From: Gemmatimonadales bacterium UBA4456
Lineage (GTDB): Bacteria > Gemmatimonadota > Gemmatimonadetes > Longimicrobiales > Gaopeijiaceae
Direction: 5' to 3'
DNA length: 64,000 bases
Assembly: GCA_002390225.1 (NCBI GenBank)
Contig: DGOW01000082.1
Coordinates: 124,001-188,000, forward strand
Part shown: one piece after another, positions 25,371-33,177 of the stretch
How positions within the stretch are numbered: position 1 is the stretch's first letter
Layout of the letters: each line of letters opens with the position of its first letter
Program-made: the position numbers and the translations under genes
Notes under the pieces: model-generated
The model's database searches: none
The model's input: the letters and a program-made list of their open reading frames with translations, nothing else
What the model was told of the DNA's origin: nothing

Positions 25371-25780
25371 CGGCCGGGGCCTCCGGGTGGGACGCGATCA
25401 ACCCTGACGAACTCGGCCCACCCAAAGGGTGGACCAACGGCATGCTGGCCCCGGCGGGCGGTCGTATCCTGTTCGTAGCCGGACAGGACGCCGCCACGGC
25501 TGAGGGCGTTGTCGAGGAGGACGACTTCGTCGCCCAGTTCGATATTGCGCTGAGGAAGACTCTCGCCGTCGTCAGAGATGCCGGCGGTGATGCGTCGTCG
25601 ATTGGCCGGATGACGGTCTTCGTCACTGATCTGGACGCGTACCGAGAAAGCCGGAAGTCGATCGGTGAGATCTGGCGGGCTCGTATGGACTGCAACTATC
25701 CCGCGATGGCGCTTGTCGAGGTCTCCCGACTGGTCGATCCCAACGGCAAGGTTGAAATCGAAACTACGGCGGTCATCTGA
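25367..25780 (+). CDS. RidA/YjgF-family protein with altered active site (possible enamine deaminase)
   Basis: 137 residues with the RidA trimer fold pattern: FVAGQDAATAEG, QFDIALRKTLAVVRDAGGDASSI, MTVFVTDLDAY and the terminal VEIETTAV. In canonical RidA an arginine (Arg105 of E. coli) follows the proline of the P-A-R motif and binds the substrate carboxylate. Here the motif is YPAM, with methionine (M114), so the canonical 2-aminoacrylate deaminase activity is unlikely. Some RidA relatives act as aminomuconate deaminases in aromatic catabolism. The neighbouring monooxygenase/reductase should make an amino-substituted cyclohexene-CoA (an enamine), so a deaminating role is attractive but inferred. 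Coupled on both sides by ATGA and TGATG overlaps. Confidence 0.8.
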   Translation: MTAGASGWDAINPDELGPPKGWTNGMLAPAGGRILFVAGQDAATAEGVVEEDDFVAQFDIALRKTLAVVRDAGGDASSIGRMTVFVTDLDAYRESRKSIGEIWRARMDCNYPAMALVEVSRLVDPNGKVEIETTAVI

Positions 25781-26577
25781 TGTTCAAACCGAACTCGTTC
25801 GAGTACGCCCTCAACGCTGACACGGGTGTTGCCACAATCACGCTGAACCGGCCAGAGCGGCTGAATGCCCTGACGTTCGAGGTATATGACGAGCTGCGGC
25901 GCGCCTTCTATGCGCTGCACGACGAAGAGAACGTGCGCGTGGTGATCATCACGGGCACGGGTCGGGGCTTCTGCACCGGCGGAGATGTCGAGGATATCAT
26001 CGGTCGCCTCTTCGAACGCGACATGCGCGGGCTCCTAGAGTTCACGCGCATGACGTGCGATCTCATTCTCGCGATTCGTCGCTGTCGCAAGCCGGTCCTC
26101 GGTGCACTCAACGGTACGGTGGCCGGCGCGGGCGCGGTGATCGCGACGGCGTGTGACATGCGTATCGGGGCGGAGTCCGCGAAGATCGCTTACCTGTTCA
26201 CCCGGGTCGGCCTTTCCGGTGCGGACATGGGTGCGGCGTGGATGCTCCCACGAATCATCGGGATGGCCAAGGCGAGTGAGTTGCTGATGACGGGAGACTT
26301 CATCAGCGCTAAAGAAGCGCACCGCATCGGCCTGTACAACCGTTTGGTTCCGGACGGAGAGGCCTTGGACGCGGCGACCGAACTGGCTGAGAAGCTGGCC
26401 CGAGGCCCGTCGTTCGCGCTCGAGATCACCAAGGACTCGCTGAATCGCGAGGCCAGTATGGATCTTGCCGGCGCGCTCGAAGCCGAAGCCCAGATCCAGG
26501 CGTCACTCATGCTACATCCGGACTTTCGCGAGTCCTACGATGCATTCGTCGAGAAGCGCGACCCGAACTTCCTGTAA
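25780..26577 (+). CDS. enoyl-CoA hydratase/isomerase family enzyme
   Basis: 265-residue crotonase-fold protein. The first oxyanion-hole region is VIITGTGRGFCTGGDVEDI and the second ALNGTVAGAGAVIATACDMR. The region that carries a catalytic glutamate in classical hydratases reads LSGADMGAAWMLPRIIG, with Asp and no Glu, so chemistry may differ from simple hydration. The start ATG overlaps the RidA stop (TGATG). In the aerobic 2-aminobenzoyl-CoA route, hydratase or ring-cleaving hydrolase steps follow ring reduction, and this gene is a fitting candidate. Which substrate it uses is not determined by the sequence. Confidence 0.88.
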   Translation: MFKPNSFEYALNADTGVATITLNRPERLNALTFEVYDELRRAFYALHDEENVRVVIITGTGRGFCTGGDVEDIIGRLFERDMRGLLEFTRMTCDLILAIRRCRKPVLGALNGTVAGAGAVIATACDMRIGAESAKIAYLFTRVGLSGADMGAAWMLPRIIGMAKASELLMTGDFISAKEAHRIGLYNRLVPDGEALDAATELAEKLARGPSFALEITKDSLNREASMDLAGALEAEAQIQASLMLHPDFRESYDAFVEKRDPNFL

Positions 26578-26598
26578 CTGAGCGCTGGAGCGGCCCTC

Positions 26599-27759
26599 AT
26601 GTCTGATACCCATACCGTCCGAGCGTTTCTCGAGGCAGAGCACCACGCCTGGGCCGCCGAGATGACTGCGTTCGCCTCCCGGGAGCTGCTGGAACGTGCG
26701 GAGCCCGGGTCGGACGAGGACGCCCGCTCGGATGCGCGCGAGCTGGTGCGCCTGATGGGCGAGGCAGGTCTCTATGCTCCGATCGGTAATTGGGATCTGC
26801 GGGGTGCATGCCTGGCTCGAGAGGCGATCGCTTCGGCCTCGCCACTCGCGGATGCCGTGTGGGCGCTGCAGGGACTGGGGATCACCCCACTCCTGATCGC
26901 GGGAACCGAAAAACAGCAGGCACGATGGGCTGCGCCCGCGCTCGCCGGCGAGCTCATGGGTGGCTTCGCCATTACGGAACCCGACGCAGGGACTGACGTC
27001 GCATCGATGAAGACGCGTGCCGAACGGCACGGCGACGAGTGGGTAATCGACGGGCACAAGTGGTACATCAGCAACGCGGGGATCGCCGACTTCTACATCG
27101 TCTTCGCGTCGACTGACCCGGATCAGGGAAGTCGCGGCATGAGCGCGTTCGTGGTTCCCGCTGAAACGGAAGGACTCCGCTTCGCAGGAGCGCAGGTCAT
27201 GAGTGCCCCTCATCCGCTCGGCGAGCTCGCCTTCGAGGAGTGCCGTGTGCCCGCCGACCACATGGTGGGAGACCAGGGGCGCGGCTTCATGCTCGGTATG
27301 GCGACCCTCGACCAGCTTCGGCCGACCGTGGGTGCCGCCGCGTGTGGCATGGCTGAACGAGCGCTGCGGGAGGCCTTGAGCCATGCCGTTGAGCGTGAGC
27401 AGTTCGGGAAGCCGCTGGCTGAGTTTCAGCTCATCCAGGACAAGCTCGGCCGCATGGCCATCGAGCTGACGGCCTCACGCATGCTCGTGTACCGGGCAGC
27501 GTATGAGAAGGACCTCGGCGCGGACCGCATCACGATCGAGGCGGCCATGGCGAAGGCGTACGCGACTGAGGCGGCGCAGCGCATCATCGACGACGCGATC
27601 CAGATCCTCGGCGGACGTGGCGTCATGGCTGAGCACATTGTCGACCGTCTATACCGGTCAGTCCGCGCGCTCAGGATCTATGAAGGAACGACCGAAATTC
27701 AGCACCTGATCATCGCCGGCCGCATGGTTGCCGATGCCCGGGCGATGCTGGAGGAGTAG
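26599..27759 (+). CDS. acyl-CoA dehydrogenase
   Basis: 386-residue FAD-dependent dehydrogenase. Signatures are GGFAITEPDAGTDVASMKT (flavin-binding loop), WYISNAG, the helical C-terminal domain with EREQFGKPLAEFQLIQDKLG, QILGGRGV, and the catalytic base Glu in IYEGTTEIQ. Length is typical for the family. It lies 21 bases after the enoyl-CoA hydratase gene and 4 bases before the fused monooxygenase/reductase, so it is part of the same operon. It would oxidise a cyclic or opened acyl-CoA intermediate and pass electrons to ETF. Chain or ring specificity is unknown. Confidence 0.92.
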   Translation: MSDTHTVRAFLEAEHHAWAAEMTAFASRELLERAEPGSDEDARSDARELVRLMGEAGLYAPIGNWDLRGACLAREAIASASPLADAVWALQGLGITPLLIAGTEKQQARWAAPALAGELMGGFAITEPDAGTDVASMKTRAERHGDEWVIDGHKWYISNAGIADFYIVFASTDPDQGSRGMSAFVVPAETEGLRFAGAQVMSAPHPLGELAFEECRVPADHMVGDQGRGFMLGMATLDQLRPTVGAAACGMAERALREALSHAVEREQFGKPLAEFQLIQDKLGRMAIELTASRMLVYRAAYEKDLGADRITIEAAMAKAYATEAAQRIIDDAIQILGGRGVMAEHIVDRLYRSVRALRIYEGTTEIQHLIIAGRMVADARAMLEE

Positions 27760-27763
27760 CGGC

Positions 27764-30094
27764 GTGAAGATCCTGATCGTGGGTGGAGGGCCGACTGGGC
27801 TCTACTTCGGTATCCTGATGAAACGTGCCGATCCCGCGCACGAGGTCATCGTCCTCGAGCGCAACCGACCCGACGAAACCTTCGGCTTTGGCGTCGTCTT
27901 CAGCGACGCGACCATCGCTGAAGTGGAGAGCGCAGATCCAGAGACCTACCGGGCGATCACCGACCACTTCGTGCGCTGGGACGACATCGACGTGTACTAC
28001 GGCGGTGAGGTCATTCGCTCGTCAGGGCATGGCTTCTCCGGGTTGAGCAGACAGACACTTCTCACCGTGTTACATGATCAGGCAGCGGCGCTCGGAATCG
28101 ACTTGCGATTCGAGTGCGAGTTCAACGGGCTCGAGGCTGGGGCCTCCGTTACCGGTGTGTCGATGAGCGGAGAGAGGGAGTCGATCTCTGTCGATCCTGC
28201 GGCCTACGACCTCGTACTCGGCACCGACGGCGTGAATTCAACGTTGCGTGAGAGCTGGTCCGAGCACTTCCAGCCGACATTCGACTGGCGACCTAACCGC
28301 TTCGTCTGGCTTGGCACCGCCAAACCTTTTCCCGCGTTCACATTCTACTTCCGTGAGAACGAGCACGGTCTGTGGCGTGTTCACGCGTATCAGTACGAGC
28401 CGGGTCGATCGACGTTCATCGTCGAATGTACGGAAGAGGCGTGGACGAATGCCGGTATGGATCAGGCCTCCGAGGAGGAGACCCTGGCCTACTGTACCGA
28501 GCTCTTCGCCAAGGAACTGGACGGCCATGAGCTGATCCCGAATCGGTCCGTTTGGCGAAGCTTCCCGACGATCCGCTGCGCGCGCTGGTACCATGAAAAT
28601 GTGGTACTGCTTGGAGACGCGGTTCACACGGCCCACTTCTCTATCGGCTCGGGTACGCGTCTCGGTATGCTCGATGCGATCGCTCTTCGAGAAGCTCTCC
28701 TGACGACGGAATCGATCCACGAGGCACTGTCACAGTACGCGACGGCCCGGCGTCCACCGGTAGAATCACTACAGCGCGCTGCACAGGCGAGCCTCGAGTG
28801 GTTTGAGGCGACCGAGCGCTACATGGACATGGACCCGAGGCAGTTCTCGTTCACGCTGCTCACACGGAGCCTGCGGATTACGCACGAGGATGTCCGCGTA
28901 CGGGATCCGGAGTTCCTCGAGCGAGTCGATGACCTCATAGCCGCCGATGCAGAGAAGCAGACGGGTCAATCCGTGGCCCGTGGCCCGGTACCTCCACCCA
29001 TGTTCACACCGTTCAAGGTGCGGGACATGGTGCTTCCGAATCGGGTGGTCGTATCGCCGATGTGTCAGTACACAGCCGACGACGGGCTTGTCGGTGACTG
29101 GCACCTCCAGCATCTGGGCAGCCGGGCCGTTGGCGGAGCCGGCCTGGTGTTCGCCGAGATGACTGACGTGTCACCGGAGGCGAGGATCTCGCCGGGATGT
29201 GCGGGCCTGTACAGACCGGAGCACGTCGACGCCTGGCGGAGGATCGTCAATTTTGTGCACGGTCAGACGCCTGCGAAGATAGCGATCCAGCTCGGGCATG
29301 CGGGCCGAAAGGGTTCGACGAAGAATCTGTGGGATGGGGATAGCGAGCCGCTGACGGAGGGGAATTGGGACATCATCTCGGCGTCGGCCATCCCGTATTT
29401 TCCCGAGCGAAGCCAGACACCCCGCGAGATGACGCGGACGGATATGGATGCAGCGATTGCGGATTATGTGCGCGCGACCGGATACGCGGCTGACGCGGGC
29501 TTCGATCTTCTCGAAATTCATATGGCGCATGGTTATCTGCTTGCCTCTTTCCTGTCTCCGCTGACCAACGAGCGGGAGGACGAGTACGGTGGCTCCCTCG
29601 AAAATCGGATGCGTTTTCCACTAGAAGTGTTCGATGCCTGTCGGGCGAACTGGCCTGAGGAGAGGCCCACCAGTGTCCGACTCAGCGCGGTAGATTGGGC
29701 GCCGGGCGGTCTAGAGCCTGCCGATACGGTCGCGATTTCCCAGATGCTGAAAGACCATGACTGTGATGTGGTCGACATCTCATCGGGGCAGACCGTGCCC
29801 TTTCAGAGGCCGGTGTACGGACGACTGTATCAGACGCCCTTTGCCGACCAGGTACGGAACGAGGTCGATATCTCGACGATGGCGGTAGGCAACATCTCGT
29901 CGTGGATGGACGTCAATACGATCATCGCGGCGGGTCGGGCGGACCTGTGCCTGATCGCGCGAGCACACCTCTTCGACCCATACTGGACGAGGCATGCAGC
30001 GTATATGCTCGGATACGACCTGCCCTGGCCGGACCAGTATCAGTCGGTCGCGCGGTATACGCCGCGATTCGAGTTCCACTTCGGGGGTGAGTAG
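27764..30094 (+). CDS. bifunctional flavin monooxygenase/old-yellow-enzyme, 2-aminobenzoyl-CoA monooxygenase/reductase type
   Basis: 776 residues from GTG 27764, with GGAGGAG 7 bases upstream. The N-terminal half (about 1-385) is a PHBH-type FAD monooxygenase: ILIVGGGPTGLYFGILMKR, and the late FAD motif LLGDAVHTAHFSIGSGTRLG. The C-terminal half (about 405-776) is an FMN old-yellow-enzyme domain: FTPFKVRDMVLPNRVVVSPM, CQYTADDGLVGDWH, AIQLGHAGRKGS, EIHMAHGYLLASFLSPLTN. This fusion is the architecture of 2-aminobenzoyl-CoA monooxygenase/reductase of Azoarcus and of salicylyl-CoA 5-hydroxylases. The enzyme hydroxylates and then reduces the CoA-bound aromatic ring. Proximity to TDO, kynureninase and the ligase favours 2-aminobenzoyl-CoA. 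Confidence 0.9.
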   Translation: MKILIVGGGPTGLYFGILMKRADPAHEVIVLERNRPDETFGFGVVFSDATIAEVESADPETYRAITDHFVRWDDIDVYYGGEVIRSSGHGFSGLSRQTLLTVLHDQAAALGIDLRFECEFNGLEAGASVTGVSMSGERESISVDPAAYDLVLGTDGVNSTLRESWSEHFQPTFDWRPNRFVWLGTAKPFPAFTFYFRENEHGLWRVHAYQYEPGRSTFIVECTEEAWTNAGMDQASEEETLAYCTELFAKELDGHELIPNRSVWRSFPTIRCARWYHENVVLLGDAVHTAHFSIGSGTRLGMLDAIALREALLTTESIHEALSQYATARRPPVESLQRAAQASLEWFEATERYMDMDPRQFSFTLLTRSLRITHEDVRVRDPEFLERVDDLIAADAEKQTGQSVARGPVPPPMFTPFKVRDMVLPNRVVVSPMCQYTADDGLVGDWHLQHLGSRAVGGAGLVFAEMTDVSPEARISPGCAGLYRPEHVDAWRRIVNFVHGQTPAKIAIQLGHAGRKGSTKNLWDGDSEPLTEGNWDIISASAIPYFPERSQTPREMTRTDMDAAIADYVRATGYAADAGFDLLEIHMAHGYLLASFLSPLTNEREDEYGGSLENRMRFPLEVFDACRANWPEERPTSVRLSAVDWAPGGLEPADTVAISQMLKDHDCDVVDISSGQTVPFQRPVYGRLYQTPFADQVRNEVDISTMAVGNISSWMDVNTIIAAGRADLCLIARAHLFDPYWTRHAAYMLGYDLPWPDQYQSVARYTPRFEFHFGGE

Positions 30095-30234
30095 GAAGCC
30101 TTGGAAGATTGGACGTGTCACCGGCGTACTGCTCGTGGTTTCTTATGTCGCCCACATGGGCGCGCTCTCCGCCTTCGTATGAGTGCCCGGAACCACCGGG
30201 TCCATGCTTAGCCGCACAGGTTGAAAGGAAGTCA

Positions 30235-31020
30235 ATGTCCGAGGCCGTGACGTACGAAAAATACCTGAAGATCGACGAGCTCCTGGGTCTTCAGGAGCCG
30301 AGAGACGACGTCGAGCATGACGAGATGCTCTTCATTGTCATCCATCAGGTCTATGAACTCTGGTTCAAGGTCGTCCTGCACGAGCTGGACTACTGTGCCC
30401 AGCTGCTCGGTGATGGGGACACACCGCGGGCGCAGCATACCCTGAAGCGCGTGCTGACCATTCTCAAGGTTCTGGTATCCCAACTCGACGTGCTGGAGAC
30501 GATGACGCCGACCGAGTTCCTGACGTTTCGCGAGCGACTCGACAGCGCCAGCGGGTTTCAGAGTGACCAGTTCCGCGCGCTCGAATTCGCGCTAGGTCGG
30601 AAGCAGCGTGCTTCCCTCGAGCGGTTCGCTGAAGGCTCGCGAGCGCGTATCGGGCTGGAGAAGCGCTGGGCTGCTCCCACGTTATGGGATGCGGTGCTCC
30701 GATACCTGGTTGACCAGGGTTACGACCTGCCCGTGGATCAACTGGAGCGAGACGTGACCGAGCCGATCGAGTCGTCGGAACATCTTCAGGCGGTGCTCGT
30801 GGAGGTCTATCGGAACGATCCCCGAAACGCCGAGCTGTGTGAACGGTTGGTGGACCTCGATGAGGGCATTCAGGAGTGGCGTTATCGGCATGTGAAGATG
30901 GTCGAGCGAACCATCGGTTCGAAGAAAGGGACCGGTGACTCGGCCGGTTCACTGTACCTCCGCACCACCTTGAATCAGCCACTCTTCCCGGATCTGTGGG
31001 AGATCCGGTCTCAGCTTTGA
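30235..31020 (+). CDS. kynA: tryptophan 2,3-dioxygenase
   Basis: 261 residues from ATG 30235, with AGGA 5 bases upstream. Family hallmarks are YEKYLKIDELLGLQ, DEMLFIVIHQVYELWFK (heme-pocket region and the substrate-contacting helix), RLDSASGFQSDQFRALEF and, near the C-terminus, EWRYRHVKMVERTIGSKKGT and TLNQPLFPDLWEIR. The enzyme opens the indole ring of L-tryptophan with O2 to N-formylkynurenine in the cytoplasm. The 140 bases before it, after the monooxygenase stop, contain no clear gene and could hold a promoter. It is followed after 13 bases by the kynureninase-like gene, so the pair forms the entry to the anthranilate pathway. Confidence 0.95.
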   Translation: MSEAVTYEKYLKIDELLGLQEPRDDVEHDEMLFIVIHQVYELWFKVVLHELDYCAQLLGDGDTPRAQHTLKRVLTILKVLVSQLDVLETMTPTEFLTFRERLDSASGFQSDQFRALEFALGRKQRASLERFAEGSRARIGLEKRWAAPTLWDAVLRYLVDQGYDLPVDQLERDVTEPIESSEHLQAVLVEVYRNDPRNAELCERLVDLDEGIQEWRYRHVKMVERTIGSKKGTGDSAGSLYLRTTLNQPLFPDLWEIRSQL

Positions 31021-31033
31021 CGGCCAGGACACG

Positions 31034-32209
31034 ATGACGGAGAGTTCCGAACACCCGAGCTCGCTGTCGCGGCATTACACGCACTTCGACGTCGCGAACC
31101 GACTCTTGCTAACCGGTCACTCTCATCAGGCATGGCCCGATGTAGCGTTTGAAGGGCAGAAGCAGGCCTGGCTCGACGCGGCTGCGATGGCTGACGGAAA
31201 GTGGGGGGCTGTCGAAGAGAAGGTGAATCGTGTCTCCGATGGGTATCGAATGCTCATGGGTGAGTGCTCTGGAGACATTACCCTGGAGACGAACACACAT
31301 GGGCTGATCGTGCGCTTTCTATCCGCGCTTGCGCTGCGAGACCGTCCACGAGTCGTCACCACCGACGGCGAGTTCTACTCGATTCGAAGGCAACTCGATC
31401 GCCTCGCTGAAGAGGGGGTCGAGGTCGTCAAGGTTCCGACAACGCCGGTGGCCACGCTCTCAGAACGAGTGTCAGCTCATGTCGACGACCGCACGGCATG
31501 TGCCATGGTATCCTCCGTGCTGTTCGGCACCGGATTGATCGTACCGAATCTTTCAGAAATTGCGCGTGCATGTGGGCGTCACGGAGCCGAGCTGCTGATC
31601 GACAGTTACCACTCGCTGGGTGCGGTGCCCTTCAGTCTGGAGGGCATGGAGTCGGCGTTCGTGGTCGGGGGTGGTTACAAATACCTCCAGCTCGGAGAGG
31701 GGAACTGCGCGCTTCGGGTGCCGCCGGGCTGCACGATGCGTCCCCTGATCACGGGTTGGTTTGCGGAGTTCGCCGAGTTGGCCGACGAGCGGATTCCTGG
31801 TGAAATCCGCTACGGCGTAGGCCCAGCGAGATTTGCAGGATCGACGTACGATCCGACGTCTCAGTACCGCGGTGCGGCCGTCATGGACTTCTTTGTCGAG
31901 CAGGGGCTGACACCTCAGCGGCTACGCGAGATCAGTCAGCATCAGGTCGGCTTGTTACGAGACGAGTTCCTGGCCCTGGATCTGGACCCCACCCTGGCTC
32001 GGCTGGAGTCTGATGTGCCGATGGACGAGCGAGGTGGTTTTCTGGCTCTCGAGTGCGGAGATGCTGATGGGCTCTTCCACACGCTACTCGATGGCGGCGT
32101 GCGCACGGATTACCGCGGAAGCATACTGCGCTTTGGCCCGGCCCCGTATCTGAGTGATCAGCAGATCCGGGATGCGATAGGGGCATTAGGCGAGGCAGTG
32201 CGGGGCTGA
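31034..32209 (+). CDS. kynU: kynureninase-like PLP enzyme
   Basis: 391-residue class V aminotransferase-fold protein. The N-terminus (HYTHFDVANRLLLTGHSHQA) matches the start of kynureninases. The cofactor aspartate is D190 in LLIDSYHSLGAVPF, with H193 nearby, and the Schiff-base lysine is K216 in VGGGYKYLQLGEGNC. GWFAEF and the Y-D-P-T-S substrate-site region follow. Kynureninase converts kynurenine to anthranilate and alanine. Directly downstream of tryptophan dioxygenase, this is the most economical assignment; related class V enzymes are possible. It converges with the MOSC gene, with stop codons one base apart. Confidence 0.85.
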   Translation: MTESSEHPSSLSRHYTHFDVANRLLLTGHSHQAWPDVAFEGQKQAWLDAAAMADGKWGAVEEKVNRVSDGYRMLMGECSGDITLETNTHGLIVRFLSALALRDRPRVVTTDGEFYSIRRQLDRLAEEGVEVVKVPTTPVATLSERVSAHVDDRTACAMVSSVLFGTGLIVPNLSEIARACGRHGAELLIDSYHSLGAVPFSLEGMESAFVVGGGYKYLQLGEGNCALRVPPGCTMRPLITGWFAEFAELADERIPGEIRYGVGPARFAGSTYDPTSQYRGAAVMDFFVEQGLTPQRLREISQHQVGLLRDEFLALDLDPTLARLESDVPMDERGGFLALECGDADGLFHTLLDGGVRTDYRGSILRFGPAPYLSDQQIRDAIGALGEAVRG

Positions 32210-32210
32210 G

Positions 32211-32666
32211 TTAACCCGACGCCGTGGCGGGGGCTTCAATGGAGGCCTCGTCGCCGACGCGGATGTGCCCGTCAGTCAGCACGACGCCGAAGGCACCCCC
32301 ATTCCAATTGGGATCGAGTGCTGCGGTGAAGCCCTGGACTTGAGCATCCATACGCTCACAGGGTCGGGTTTCTCCGCACAGTAGGATCCTCGTCTCGCCA
32401 AGTGTGAGGATATGGCCGCGCGTGTTCTCCAGACGGATACCGCTGACCATGACGTTGGCTCGGCGCATGTGCGGCTCAACATCCGGAAGCTCCGCGATGA
32501 TGCGGTCGAGGACTTCCTTTTCGATCACCGAAACTTGTCGCTTCGAGCGCCCGAAATTGGCGTCGGTATCAATGCCTTTGCCCTCGACCAGGGTGACATG
32601 CTCCGCCGGATCCATGACGCTGCGATGAGCGCGTTTGATCCACAGTGCTTCGACCTTTCCGTTCAT
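32211..32666 (-). CDS. MOSC domain protein
   Basis: 151 residues, essentially one MOSC (molybdenum cofactor sulfurase C-terminal) domain. Visible features are VTLVEGKGIDTDANFGRSKR near the N-terminus, VSVIEKEVLD, GIRLENTRGHILTLGE and the conserved Cys in GETRPCERMD, the residue thought to carry a persulfide or thiol in this family. AGGAGA lies 4 bases before the ATG. Stand-alone MOSC proteins take part in molybdenum-cofactor-linked sulfur transfer or N-hydroxylated substrate reduction. It sits downstream of the cupin gene on the same strand. Specific substrate unknown. Confidence 0.85.
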   Translation of the reverse strand: MNGKVEALWIKRAHRSVMDPAEHVTLVEGKGIDTDANFGRSKRQVSVIEKEVLDRIIAELPDVEPHMRRANVMVSGIRLENTRGHILTLGETRILLCGETRPCERMDAQVQGFTAALDPNWNGGAFGVVLTDGHIRVGDEASIEAPATASG

Positions 32667-32685
32667 GTTTTCTCCTGGGGCGACC

Positions 32686-33177
32686 TCAGCCGCCCGGCCT
32701 CCGCTTCGATGGAACGTCCACGATGTTCTCCCACTCCGTCGAGTCCGAGCGGGCTACGACGGCAATCACCGGGTCAATGTCACTGAGGTTGATGACCTCG
32801 TGCGGCACGCCTGGCTCGATGAAGATGAAATCGCCGGCCTCATTGTCCATCGATTTCTCAAGATTCTCACCGAATTCGTGCCGTACCCTGCCTTGAAGAA
32901 TGAAGAGCATCACCTCGAAGTCGACGTGTATGTGAGCATAGGCGACCGCACCCGGGGGGACCGTCGCCACGTTCATGGAGAGTTTGTTCGACCCCACGTT
33001 CTTCGCAGACATCCCCGTCCGGTACCGAATGCCATTCCAGCCGCGGTGGGTCTCGGGGTTTCGGACGCACAGGATACCGTTGCCGTCTTCCGTACGTGCC
33101 CTCAGTTCGTCATCCGAGCTGCCGGTGGCGTGCCCTCCGGCTGGCTCTGCATCGGCTGACCTTTCGATGCCGCTCAT
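32686..33177 (-). CDS. cupin-domain protein
   Basis: 163 residues with both cupin motifs: motif 1 in AYAHIHVDFEVMLFILQGR (H-x-H, E, G) and motif 2 in GDFIFIEPGVPHEVINLSD (P, H). The two histidines, glutamate and late histidine can bind a divalent metal. The start codon overlaps the M24 peptidase stop (ATGA), so it is translated from the same message. Cupins of this size include dioxygenases and sugar isomerases as well as sensors. Because 3-hydroxyanthranilate dioxygenase is a cupin and the tryptophan pathway is next door, that role was considered, but the sequence does not show its specific features. Confidence 0.8.
   Translation of the reverse strand: MSGIERSADAEPAGGHATGSSDDELRARTEDGNGILCVRNPETHRGWNGIRYRTGMSAKNVGSNKLSMNVATVPPGAVAYAHIHVDFEVMLFILQGRVRHEFGENLEKSMDNEAGDFIFIEPGVPHEVINLSDIDPVIAVVARSDSTEWENIVDVPSKRRPGG

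Noticed and set aside
32686..33177. Cupin as 3-hydroxyanthranilate 3,4-dioxygenase
   Set aside because: Close to the tryptophan cluster but on the other strand, coupled to a peptidase gene, and without the specific features of that enzyme that I can recall; also the cluster uses anthranilate, not 3-hydroxyanthranilate.
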